Source of the DNA: Candidatus Omnitrophota bacterium
GTDB taxonomy: Bacteria > Omnitrophota > Gorgyraeia > Aquiviventales > Aquiviventaceae
Direction: 5' to 3'
Assembly: GCA_016206725.1 (NCBI GenBank)
Contig: JACQRA010000148.1
Span: forward strand, 1-8,482
Length of the DNA: 8,482 bases
Shown here: positions 1-5,979 of the stretch, piece by piece
How positions within the stretch are numbered: position 1 is the stretch's first letter
Layout: each line of letters opens with the position of its first letter
The notes under the pieces: model-generated
Database searches by the model: none
Told to the model about the DNA's origin: nothing
What the model saw: the letters and a program-made list of their open reading frames with translations, nothing else
Made by a program: the position numbers and the translations under genes

Positions 1-66
1 GAGGAGGGGAACCAGTTTCGCTTTCAGCTTGAAGCCGCCGTGATCCGCTCCAATCGCCACCCGCAT
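1..66 (-). CDS. rpiB: Ribose-5-phosphate isomerase B, N-terminal 22 codons only (runs off the left edge)
   Basis: RpiB interconverts ribose 5-phosphate and ribulose 5-phosphate in the cytoplasmic pentose phosphate pathway, and so helps supply the ribose used for PRPP. Only the start is present. It reads MRVAIGADHGGFKLKAKLVP and onward, which is the characteristic RpiB/LacAB opening, with the Asp-His pair (residues 8-9) and Gly-Gly-Phe-Lys that form part of the sugar-phosphate site. Two ATG codons stand in tandem (first bases 69 and 66); the second gives the usual family N-terminus, but the first would only add one Met. The start lies 1 to 4 nt after the stop of the upstream phosphatase gene, so translation is probably coupled. 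A phosphatase followed by rpiB matches the Bacillus ywlE-ywlF order and supports the call. The rest of the gene is outside the window. Confidence 0.9.
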   Translation of the reverse strand, partial: MRVAIGADHGGFKLKAKLVPLL

Positions 67-70
67 CATG

Positions 71-556
71 TTAGGACGGTCCCACCAACTGCTGCACGAG
101 TTGTTGGACGCCTTGCCCGATCGCCTGGAAGCAGGCTTCGTAGACCTCACGCGGTTTCCCGATTGGATCCGGAATGTCCGCCTCAGGCCCCGCGAGTTCC
201 TGCGTCTGACCGAGTTGTTTGAGCAGCTTGACCTTGGCGTCAGCCTCGGGAACCCGCCGGAGAATTTCTTCACGATGGAATCGTTCCATCACAATAATCA
301 GATCCGCTTGGCGAATCATCTCATCCGTGAGCATGCGCGACATGTGGCTGGAGAAATCGACGCCCTCGCCTTGGAGCATCGCCAGCGTCTCCTTCGTCGG
401 AGACATCCCTTCAATGGCGAACACGCCGGCCGAGTTCACCTCGACAGCTTCGGGCAATTTCGACTCGACGTGCTTCAACCGACGCTGAAGCAGCCCCTCG
501 GCCATCACGCTGCGGCAACTATTGCCCGTGCAGACGAACAGGATACGCTGTGGCAC
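71..556 (-). CDS. Low-molecular-weight phosphatase, YwlE-like (probable protein-arginine phosphatase)
   Basis: This is a 161-residue member of the low-molecular-weight protein tyrosine phosphatase fold, a cytoplasmic enzyme that uses a Cys nucleophile. The P-loop is VCTGNSCRS, with nucleophile Cys9 and phosphate-binding Arg15 near the N-terminus. The general acid is Asp130 in the C-terminal DPIG motif. In YwlE the P-loop position after GN is Thr, which selects phospho-arginine, whereas classical tyrosine phosphatases carry Ile. Here it is Ser12, closer to the arginine type. The acid loop is DPIG, compared with DPFG in YwlE and DPY/DPW in tyrosine phosphatases. The start is uncertain. I choose GTG at 556, one base after the upstream stop, because it gives MPQRILFVCTGN, the usual family length, with GAGGCGG 9-12 nt upstream. 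TTG at 577 would add seven residues and overlap the upstream gene. Its place between a TsaC gene and rpiB matches ywlC/ywlE/ywlF. An ArsC-type or tyrosine phosphatase role cannot be excluded. Confidence 0.86.
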   Translation of the reverse strand: MPQRILFVCTGNSCRSVMAEGLLQRRLKHVESKLPEAVEVNSAGVFAIEGMSPTKETLAMLQGEGVDFSSHMSRMLTDEMIRQADLIIVMERFHREEILRRVPEADAKVKLLKQLGQTQELAGPEADIPDPIGKPREVYEACFQAIGQGVQQLVQQLVGPS

Positions 557-557
557 G

Positions 558-1160
558 CTACGCAACCGCCTCTTCAAGGACCTTCACTGGAATCGCCCCT
601 TCCCGCAAGATGTCAAGATGATCATTCGCCACCGAAACGACGGTGGATTCTCTCCCTAAGGGCGTGGGGCCGGCATCCAGCAGGTAGTCGTACGCTCCGT
701 TCAAGGCCGCGACGACTTCTTTCCCATCGGTCGGCGGAGGAGAGCCTGAGCGATTCGCGCTGGGTGCCGCCACCACACGACCACATTGCCGCAGCAACGC
801 GAGGGCCACCGGATGATTCGGCAATCGAAACCCCACGGTTCCACCGCCTTTGGCCGGCATCACAATCGTCTGCGGCCCTGGCCAGAACGCCTTGATGTGC
901 CGCTGCGCCAACGGGGGGATCGCCTCCACAAATTCTTCCACTTGCGCCACGTCAGCTAGATGGAGCGAGTACGGTTTCTCCGGAAGGCGCCCTTTCACCT
1001 GATTGAGCCGCGCGATGGCCTCAGGATTCGTCGCGTCAGCACCAAGCCCATACACCGTCTCGGTGGGAAACGCCACCAGCCCCCCCTCGCACAAGAGGCG
1101 AGCGGCTTCTGCGATCAGCTCAGGCTGCGGCGCGTTGGGACTCACCGACACCACCGTCAC
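558..1160 (-). CDS. tsaC: TsaC/YrdC/Sua5-family L-threonylcarbamoyladenylate synthase
   Basis: The product makes threonylcarbamoyl-AMP from threonine, bicarbonate and ATP, the first step of the universal t6A37 modification of ANN-decoding tRNAs. It has 200 residues and is a single YrdC domain. Visible family motifs are FPTETVYGLG (31-40), the KGR and K62-P pair in VKGRLPEKPYSLH (55-67), FWPGPQTIV (92-100), the SxN motif in APSANRSG (132-139) and RESTVV (170-175). It lacks the C-terminal Sua5 domain, so it is the short, TsaC-like form; naming it sua5 or ywlC would be equally acceptable. The start is GTG, whose bases overlap the purE stop as GTGA, a typical translational-coupling junction. It is the first non-purine gene of the transcript. 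A t6A gene here probably reflects the conserved TsaC-phosphatase-rpiB block rather than a direct purine role. Confidence 0.9.
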   Translation of the reverse strand: MTVVSVSPNAPQPELIAEAARLLCEGGLVAFPTETVYGLGADATNPEAIARLNQVKGRLPEKPYSLHLADVAQVEEFVEAIPPLAQRHIKAFWPGPQTIVMPAKGGGTVGFRLPNHPVALALLRQCGRVVAAPSANRSGSPPPTDGKEVVAALNGAYDYLLDAGPTPLGRESTVVSVANDHLDILREGAIPVKVLEEAVA

Positions 1161-1663
1161 AACCGCCCCCGCAATTGCGCTTGGAGCGAGCGGTCCGCGT
1201 TCATATTTTTTGCGGTCAGTTGGCGCTTGTAGGCCAGCAGCTTGCGCTGCAAGGCCCCGTCATGGATCGAGAGAATTTGCACGGCGAGCAGCGCGGCGTT
1301 GGCCGCATGGCCGATGGCCACCGTCGCCACGGGAACACCGCTGGGCATCTGCACCATGGAGAGCAGACTGTCGAGTCCCTTGAGCGACTTCGTTTCAATC
1401 GGCACCGCGATGACCGGCCGTGTGGTGTGCGCCGCGACGACCCCGCCCAGATGCGCCGCGCCCCCGGCGCCGGCGATGAACACCTTGATACCGCGACGGG
1501 AGGCCTGTGTGAGGTAGCGACGCAACGGGGCAGGACTGCGATGCGCCGAGAGCACCCGCACTTCATGCGCCACGCCGAAGTCTTTCAACGTCTTCGAGGC
1601 GGCCTCCAGCGTCGGCCAATCCGAATCCGATCCCATCAGAATACTGACCACCGGCTGTTTCAT
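1157..1663 (-). CDS. purE: N5-carboxyaminoimidazole ribonucleotide mutase, class I PurE
   Basis: PurE moves the carboxyl group of N5-CAIR to C4, giving CAIR for the purine ring. The 168-residue protein opens MKQPVVSILMGSDSDW and contains the phosphate-binding GSDSDW loop (11-16), SAHRSP (39-44) with the conserved His41, and the glycine-rich GAGGAAHLGG (65-74) with His71, followed by GLDSLLSMVQMPSGVPVATV. The SAHR and GAGGAAHL motifs place it in class I (the mutase) and not class II (direct AIR carboxylase). The enzyme is therefore expected to depend on PurK, which is not in this window. The ATG at 1663 is chosen because AGAGGA lies 6 nt upstream and the resulting N-terminus matches the family; a GTG at 1690 would only add nine unconserved residues. 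The C-terminal 20 residues (after LTAKN) are polar and unconserved. The gene is 34 bp downstream of purD and overlaps the next gene by 4 bp. Confidence 0.95.
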   Translation of the reverse strand: MKQPVVSILMGSDSDWPTLEAASKTLKDFGVAHEVRVLSAHRSPAPLRRYLTQASRRGIKVFIAGAGGAAHLGGVVAAHTTRPVIAVPIETKSLKGLDSLLSMVQMPSGVPVATVAIGHAANAALLAVQILSIHDGALQRKLLAYKRQLTAKNMNADRSLQAQLRGRL

Positions 1664-1669
1664 GCGTCT

Positions 1670-1675
1670 TCCTCT
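1670..1675 (-). promoter_or_regulatory. Shine-Dalgarno sequence of purE
   Basis: On the minus strand AGAGGA is followed by 6 nt and the purE ATG. It is among the clearest ribosome binding sites in the window and decides the start at 1663 over the upstream GTG at 1690. Its presence fits the fact that purE, unlike most genes here, is not coupled by overlap to the gene before it. Confidence 0.75.
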
Positions 1676-1689
1676 TGTCGCTTTTCCCA

Positions 1690-1717
1690 CTGACTACTTA
1701 CTGCTTACTACTTACTG
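1690..1717 (-). repeat. Tandem heptanucleotide repeat (YAGTAAG, four units) across the purD stop
   Basis: Read on the minus strand, the units are CAGTAAG, TAGTAAG, CAGTAAG and TAGTCAG, exactly four 7-bp copies with one substitution in the last. The third copy contains the purD stop codon (CAG TAA), and the first two and a half copies encode the last residues of PurD (V-S-S-K-Q). The rest lies in the short purD-purE spacer. Seven is not a multiple of three, so gain or loss of a unit would change the PurD tail and the stop position. No stem or U-run suggests a terminator. Confidence 0.85.
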
Positions 1718-2987
1718 GCTTTTTCAATGCGCGCCAGGCGATATCCTTCCGATACGTCATGCCCTCAAAGGCAATCTCCCCAACGGCCTCATAGGCCCGC
1801 TTGACCGCCCCCTCGATGTCCTCATCGGTGGCCACCACGTTCAGCACGCGCCCGCCCCAACTGAGGAAGCGATCGCCGTCTCGCTTGGTGCCGGCGTGGA
1901 AGACCAGTACCTTCTCGCGACCCTTCAGACGAGCCAACCCCCTGATCTCTTTGCCGATCGCAAACTCCCCGGGGTAGCCGCCGGAAGCCAACACGACACA
2001 GACACAACTGCCGGCTTGCCACTCAGCGCGCGACTGCGCCAGACGCCCTTCGACGATATCATCCAAGAGCGGCACAAGGTCCTGTTTCAGGAGGGGAAGA
2101 ATCGCTTGGATCTCCGGGTCGCCAAACCGCACATTAAACTCCAACACCTTGGGGCCGTCCGCGGTCAGCATCAAGCCGGCATAGAGGACACCTTTGAAGA
2201 GAATGTCCTCACTCACCAACGCATTGAGCGTGGGGTGAATGATCTGCTCCATGATCTGCTTCGTCAGGGCCTCGCTCACGACCGGGACGGGCGCGTAAGC
2301 CCCCATGCCGCCGGTGTTCGGGCCTTTATCGCCATCGTGCAGGCGCTTGTGGTCTTGCGACGTCAACAAGGGGATGGCGGTCGCCCCGTCTGTCAGGACG
2401 ATGATGGACACCTCCTCGCCCACGAGCAGCTCCTCCACGACGATGCGCTCGCCCGCTTGCCGGAAGATGCGATCTTCCATCAAGAGGTCAATCGCCCCCA
2501 ACGCTTCGCTGAGGGTGTGCGCAATGATCGTCCCTTTGCCCCCGCAGAGCCCGTCGGCCTTGATGACGATCGGCGCGCCCACTTGCCGCACGTAGGAGCG
2601 CGCCGCCTGCGGATCATCGAAGACGGCGAATTGTCCCGTCGGGATGTGGTATTTCTTCAGGAGATTTTTCGCAAAGGCCTTGCTGGATTCCATTCGCGCC
2701 GCGGCCTTGGTCGGACCAAAGATGCGCAGTCCCCGCTTCTCAAAGACATCCACAATACCTTTCGCCAGGGGCCCTTCCGGGCCAACAACCGTCAGGTCAA
2801 CGTCTTTGGCTTCTGCAAACTCCGCCAACGACTCCACATCTTCCGCCCCGATATCCACCGATTGCGCCAATTCGCTGATGCCCCCATTCCCTGGCGCGCA
2901 GTAGAGGGTCTTGACCTCAGGCGATTGACTAAGTTTCCAGATGAGCGCGTGCTCGCGTCCGCCGGATCCCACAAGCAAGATGTTCAT
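1698..2987 (-). CDS. purD: Phosphoribosylamine-glycine ligase (GAR synthetase)
   Basis: PurD joins 5-phosphoribosylamine, the unstable product of PurF, to glycine with ATP to give GAR. The 429-residue protein has the family length and order: an N-domain opening MNILLVGSGGREHAL with GPEGPL (69-74), an ATP-grasp domain with VIKADGLCGGKG (141-152), the substrate loop QDHKRLHDGDKGPNTGGMGAY (211-231), and the PurD signature RFGDPEIQ (287-294) carrying the metal and ATP ligands. A C-terminal domain ends in the usual YRKDIAWRA. The last eight or so residues (KKPVSSKQ) have no family counterpart and are partly read through a 7-bp tandem repeat. The ATG shares bases with the purM stop (ATGA). Having purF, purM and purD adjacent suits channeling or stoichiometric supply of a labile intermediate, although the sequence itself does not show channeling. 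Confidence 0.97.
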   Translation of the reverse strand: MNILLVGSGGREHALIWKLSQSPEVKTLYCAPGNGGISELAQSVDIGAEDVESLAEFAEAKDVDLTVVGPEGPLAKGIVDVFEKRGLRIFGPTKAAARMESSKAFAKNLLKKYHIPTGQFAVFDDPQAARSYVRQVGAPIVIKADGLCGGKGTIIAHTLSEALGAIDLLMEDRIFRQAGERIVVEELLVGEEVSIIVLTDGATAIPLLTSQDHKRLHDGDKGPNTGGMGAYAPVPVVSEALTKQIMEQIIHPTLNALVSEDILFKGVLYAGLMLTADGPKVLEFNVRFGDPEIQAILPLLKQDLVPLLDDIVEGRLAQSRAEWQAGSCVCVVLASGGYPGEFAIGKEIRGLARLKGREKVLVFHAGTKRDGDRFLSWGGRVLNVVATDEDIEGAVKRAYEAVGEIAFEGMTYRKDIAWRALKKPVSSKQ

Positions 2988-3970
2988 CCCTCACCCTCCA
3001 TGATCGTGCCAACCACCCATGCCGGAATCCGCCAGCGTTGCATTGTCTGAATGATCGAACGCGCCGCCTGAGGGCGGCACGCCAGCACCATGCCAAGCCC
3101 CATATTGAAGGTAGCCTCCATCTCGTCGCAAGATAAGGAGCCGGCCTGCTGAATCCGTCGAAAGATGGGGGGCACTGGCCAGGCGCCTGGCACCCATCGA
3201 ACCGTCAGATGACGTCGTCGGGCCGTCAACGACGGCAATCGTCGTGACAAGCCCCCGCCCGTAATGTGCGTGATGGCGGTTAGCGGAAACCGCGCGGCCG
3301 CCGCCAGGATCGGTTTGACATAGATTCTCGTCGGCTGCAGTAAGGTGCGCTTCAACCGTTTCAGCTCGGTGGAACTGAAGACCTTGCGCACGAGGGAAAA
3401 GCCATTCGCATGAACCCCGGATGATGCCAGGCCGATGACCGCGTCCCCTGCACGAACCTTAGCGCCATCAATCACGCGACGGCGCTCCACCGCCCCCACG
3501 CAGAATCCAGCCACGTCGTAGTCCCCATTCTTGTAGACGCCCGGCATCTCGGCGGTTTCGCCTCCGACGAGCGCACAGCCGCTTGCCTTGCAACCCTTCG
3601 CGATGCCACGCACCAATCCCCCGAGGAGCGCCGGTGTCACGCGACCCACCGCCACATAGTCGAGGAAGAACAGCGGGCGCGCGCCGTAGACGATGACGTC
3701 GTTGACGTTCATCGCCACGGCATCAATGCCGATGCCCACGTAGTCCTCGGCTGACGTCGCCAACGTGAGCTTTGTCCCCACGCCGTCCGTCGAGGAGACC
3801 AGCACCGGATCGCGCAGCCGCAAGTGAGACAGCCGCACCAACGAGGCGAACTGTCCTCGGTCCGGCAGCACCTCCGGTCCCTGTGTCGCGCGAATGACGG
3901 GCTTGAGGCGCGCCAACCACCGATCCGTCGCTTCGATATTCACTCCCGCCTTTCGATAGGTCACCGACAT
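2984..3970 (-). CDS. purM: Phosphoribosylformylglycinamidine cyclo-ligase (AIR synthetase)
   Basis: PurM closes the imidazole ring, converting FGAM and ATP to AIR. From the ATG at 3970 the protein has 328 residues, slightly under the usual 340-350. It opens MSVTYRKAGVNIEATDRWLA, as family members do. Motifs in order are STDGVGTKL (60-68), the ATP/metal segment MNVNDVIVYGARPLFFLDY (87-105), GGETAEMPGVY (136-146), YDVAGF (151-156), GVHANGFSLVRK (185-196), PTRIYVKP (213-220), HITGGGL (235-241) and EMEATFNMGLGMV (283-295). After HITGGGL the family usually has ENxPRxLP; here it is SRRLPSL, an unusual Arg-rich stretch, with the frame intact. The open frame extends upstream to 4111, but that would overlap purF and translate a repeat, so it is not used. 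It lies 103 bp after purF behind a large hairpin, and its stop overlaps the purD start by 4 bp. Confidence 0.95.
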   Translation of the reverse strand: MSVTYRKAGVNIEATDRWLARLKPVIRATQGPEVLPDRGQFASLVRLSHLRLRDPVLVSSTDGVGTKLTLATSAEDYVGIGIDAVAMNVNDVIVYGARPLFFLDYVAVGRVTPALLGGLVRGIAKGCKASGCALVGGETAEMPGVYKNGDYDVAGFCVGAVERRRVIDGAKVRAGDAVIGLASSGVHANGFSLVRKVFSSTELKRLKRTLLQPTRIYVKPILAAAARFPLTAITHITGGGLSRRLPSLTARRRHLTVRWVPGAWPVPPIFRRIQQAGSLSCDEMEATFNMGLGMVLACRPQAARSIIQTMQRWRIPAWVVGTIMEGEG

Positions 3971-3975
3971 GTTCG

Positions 3976-3981
3976 TCTCTT
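3976..3981 (-). promoter_or_regulatory. Probable purM ribosome binding site, abutting a hairpin
   Basis: AAGAGA on the minus strand lies 5 nt before the purM ATG and is the only purine-rich candidate. It directly touches the base of the inverted repeat (first paired base at 3982), so folding of the hairpin could hide or present this site. The match to the anti-Shine-Dalgarno consensus is only partial. Confidence 0.5.
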
Positions 3982-4059
3982 GTATTTCGTATATCGTATT
4001 TCGTGAGAGGACGGTCGTATGGAAGCCTGGTGTTCCACGAAATACGAAATACCAAATAC
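3982..4059 (-). repeat. 24-bp inverted repeat built of 7-bp units, in the purF-purM spacer
   Basis: The arms are 3982-4005 and 4036-4059, with 22 of 24 bases complementary and a 30-nt loop. Each arm is itself three heptamers: TATTTCG, TATATCG, TATTTCG on one side and TATTTGG, TATTTCG, TATTTCG on the other (the second read as its complement). It is distinctly AT-richer than the flanking genes. In the mRNA it would form a long stem ending one base from the purM ribosome binding site. No U-run follows, so it is unlikely to be an intrinsic terminator. It may be a dispersed intergenic repeat, an mRNA processing or stability element, or a translational control hairpin. I cannot tell which from this window. 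Confidence 0.85.
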
Positions 4060-4073
4060 CATCATCAATCTCG

Positions 4074-5492
4074 TTAGCAGCGGCCTTGGCCGGAGAACTT
4101 TTCCAGCGCAAACTTGTCCCCTTCCTCGCCGAAGGGAATCGGATACTGCCCGCTCCAGCACGCCGTGCAGTAACTCGCCGGCGGCTTGCTGACCGCCTTC
4201 AACATCCCCTCCAGCGAGAGGTAGCCCAGCGTCGTCGCCCCGATGAACTTGCAAATCTCGTCCACCGAGAGCCGGTTGGCGATCAATTCTTTTCTCGTCG
4301 GAAAATCGATGCCGTAGAAACACGAATGCTTCGTCGGCGGGCAACTGATGCGCATATGAATCTCCTTGGCCCCGGCTTCGCGCAGGCTTTTCACGCGGGC
4401 CCGCGTGGTCGTGCCGCGGATGATCGAGTCGTCGATCAACACCAGGCGCTTGCCTTTCACGATCGAGCGGATCGGGTTGAATTTCACGCGCACCTTCAGG
4501 TCGCGGATCTCCTGCGCCGGCTGGATGAACGTGCGCCCCACGTAGTGGTTGCGGGTCATCCCCATGATGAACGGAATCTTGGACTCAAGACTGAACCCCA
4601 GGGCGGCGAAGTTGCCCGAGTCGGGAATCGGCATCACCAGGTCCGCCTCGACCGGATGCTCGCGTGCCAGTTGCCGCCCCAGGTTGATGCGGACCTGCTG
4701 CACGTTCTCGCCGAAAATCATCGAGTCCGGACGGGAGAAGTAGACATGCTCAAAGAGGCAATGGGCCGGTTTGATCTCCTCGGTTTTGAACGGGCGCAGC
4801 GAGCGCAGGCCGCTCGCGGTGATGACGACGATCTCGCCCGGCTCGACGTTGCGAATGAACTTGGCGCCGATCAAATCCAGCGCGCATGTCTCCGATGCCA
4901 GCACGTAGGTCTTGTTGAACCGCCCGATGCACAGAGGGCGGAAACCCTGCGGGTCGCGGCAGCCGATGAGCGCGTGCTCCGTGATGAACAGCAGCGAGAA
5001 CGCCCCCTTGAGCAGCCGCACGCATTCGACCAGATCGTCCTCGAACTCCTTGTTCGTCGCGCGAGCCAGCAGATGCAGGATGATCTCGCTGTCCACCGTC
5101 GTCTGGAAGATCGAGCCGTTCGCCTCCAGCTGCTGGCGCAGCTCGTAGGCGTTGACCAGGTTGCCGTTGTGGGCGACGGCGATGGAGCCCTTCGCGTAGG
5201 TGACGACCAGCGGCTGGGAATTTTTCAGCGTGCTGGAGCCGGTCGTCGAGTAGCGCGTGTGGCCGATCGCCATGCGACCGGGCAGCGCGTGCAGCGACTT
5301 CTCGTCGAACACTTCCGACACCAGCCCCATGCCCTTGTGGGCGTGCATCGTTTTCCCGTCGAAGGTCACGATGCCGGCCGCTTCTTCGCCCCGGTGCTGC
5401 AGGGAATACAGGCCCAGGTACGTCAGCCGTGCCGCGTCCCGATGGCCATAGATGCCGAAGAGCCCGCACGAATGTTTCACGGCGTCATCCAT
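4074..5492 (-). CDS. purF: Amidophosphoribosyltransferase (glutamine PRPP amidotransferase), Fe-S type
   Basis: PurF carries out the committed step of purine synthesis: PRPP plus glutamine gives phosphoribosylamine. The 472-residue protein starts MDDAVKHSCGLFGIYG. The eight residues before Cys9 are a short propeptide expected to be removed so that the Cys becomes the N-terminal nucleophile of the glutaminase. Glutaminase motifs are HRGEEAAG (33-40), GHTRYSTTG (77-85) and AHNGNLVN (107-114). The phosphoribosyltransferase domain carries the PRPP loop RLVLIDDSIIRGTT (349-362). Cys245, Cys391, Cys442 and Cys445 are spaced as the four 4Fe-4S ligands of the Bacillus subtilis enzyme (146, 51 and 3 residues apart), so this is the oxygen-sensitive Fe-S class with probable nucleotide feedback. 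The ATG at 5492 overlaps the preceding stop as ATGGATGA; a TTG at 5516 with a GGGGTGGGG leader is the alternative, adding eight residues. A 103-bp gap follows before purM. Confidence 0.96.
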   Translation of the reverse strand: MDDAVKHSCGLFGIYGHRDAARLTYLGLYSLQHRGEEAAGIVTFDGKTMHAHKGMGLVSEVFDEKSLHALPGRMAIGHTRYSTTGSSTLKNSQPLVVTYAKGSIAVAHNGNLVNAYELRQQLEANGSIFQTTVDSEIILHLLARATNKEFEDDLVECVRLLKGAFSLLFITEHALIGCRDPQGFRPLCIGRFNKTYVLASETCALDLIGAKFIRNVEPGEIVVITASGLRSLRPFKTEEIKPAHCLFEHVYFSRPDSMIFGENVQQVRINLGRQLAREHPVEADLVMPIPDSGNFAALGFSLESKIPFIMGMTRNHYVGRTFIQPAQEIRDLKVRVKFNPIRSIVKGKRLVLIDDSIIRGTTTRARVKSLREAGAKEIHMRISCPPTKHSCFYGIDFPTRKELIANRLSVDEICKFIGATTLGYLSLEGMLKAVSKPPASYCTACWSGQYPIPFGEEGDKFALEKFSGQGRC

Positions 5493-5979
5493 GCGACTTG
5501 ACCACCCATCGCTCAAACCCCACCCCGATCAAGAAGTAGAACAGGGCGTTGGCCGCGACATTGGTTGCGAGGAGCGTCGTTTGGGAGGCGACCGCAGCCC
5601 CTCCGATAAGGATGAGCAACGTGAGTGGACTGACCATCACAAAGAGGGACATCATAAACAACGACATGACTCGTTCGATCGTCTGCGGTGATACGCCCCA
5701 CAGCCCTCGGTGCTCCGCCATCATGATGATGACGGAGAACGGCACCGCCACCAGGAGATAGCTCACCACAAGCCACACCCCCGCGGAGAGCCGAAGCCGC
5801 GGCCTGATCGCATTCCACATCCCGAGGCTTAACACGGTCCCAAAGGCGTTGAGGATACCAAAGATGACGGTGGGCTGCACCCAATCCTTCCCCATGCTCG
5901 TCCATCGAACCGTCATGAATCCGGTCAGCGGGATCACCGTGCTGAGGCCCAGCGCCAAGAGAATCAGCCGAAGCGTCAT
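5485..5979 (-). CDS. Small integral membrane protein of unknown function, inserted between purL and purF
   Basis: I do not recognise this 164-residue protein. It is strongly hydrophobic, with about five likely membrane segments: roughly residues 4-24, 35-56, 66-88, 104-131 (long, possibly a re-entrant or split segment) and 139-156. The basic loop RPRLRL (59-64) suggests that the segment 2-3 loop faces the cytoplasm. There is no signal-peptide cleavage motif, Cys pair or nucleotide-binding signature. The coding frame is real on context. The ATG at 5979 overlaps the purL stop as ATGA, and its own TGA lies within the first codons of purF, so it is translationally coupled on both sides. Two other in-frame openings are possible, including GTG at 6012, but they would run deep into purL. 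Its position suggests a link to purine or nucleobase metabolism, for example transport or membrane anchoring of a partner, but that is inference only. Confidence 0.82.
   Translation of the reverse strand: MTLRLILLALGLSTVIPLTGFMTVRWTSMGKDWVQPTVIFGILNAFGTVLSLGMWNAIRPRLRLSAGVWLVVSYLLVAVPFSVIIMMAEHRGLWGVSPQTIERVMSLFMMSLFVMVSPLTLLILIGGAAVASQTTLLATNVAANALFYFLIGVGFERWVVKSHG

Noticed and set aside
71..110. Duplicated QQLV at the phosphatase C-terminus
   Set aside because: It is a short repeat in an unconserved amphipathic tail and does not suggest any function.
68..895. A 275-codon plus-strand open frame opposite the phosphatase and tsaC genes
   Set aside because: It crosses two well-supported minus-strand genes and shows no domain or ribosome binding site.
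1662..3050. A 462-codon plus-strand open frame opposite purD
   Set aside because: It lacks any recognisable motif, while the minus strand encodes a complete PurD with all signatures.
3178..3191. A 14-bp perfect palindrome (GCCAGGCGCCTGGC) in purM, resembling a REP-type element
   Set aside because: It is in a normal PurM segment (PGAWPVPPIF) with no second copy in the window. A GC-rich coding coincidence is the simpler reading.
3971..4073. Intrinsic terminator or sigma-70 promoter in the purF-purM spacer
   Set aside because: The stem is AT-rich and has no following U-run on the transcribed strand, and no good -35/-10 pair is present. TTGATG with TATTTC is too weak to claim.
3971..4111. Upstream extension of purM, with 47 more codons to an earlier start
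   Set aside because: It would translate the inverted repeat and overlap purF, and the family N-terminus begins at the ATG at 3970.
3969..5501. A 510-codon open frame on the plus strand, antisense to purF
   Set aside because: It has low-complexity, Arg/Gln/Ala/Asp-rich composition with no family motif and runs opposite to the fully conserved purF frame. It is a GC-driven shadow.
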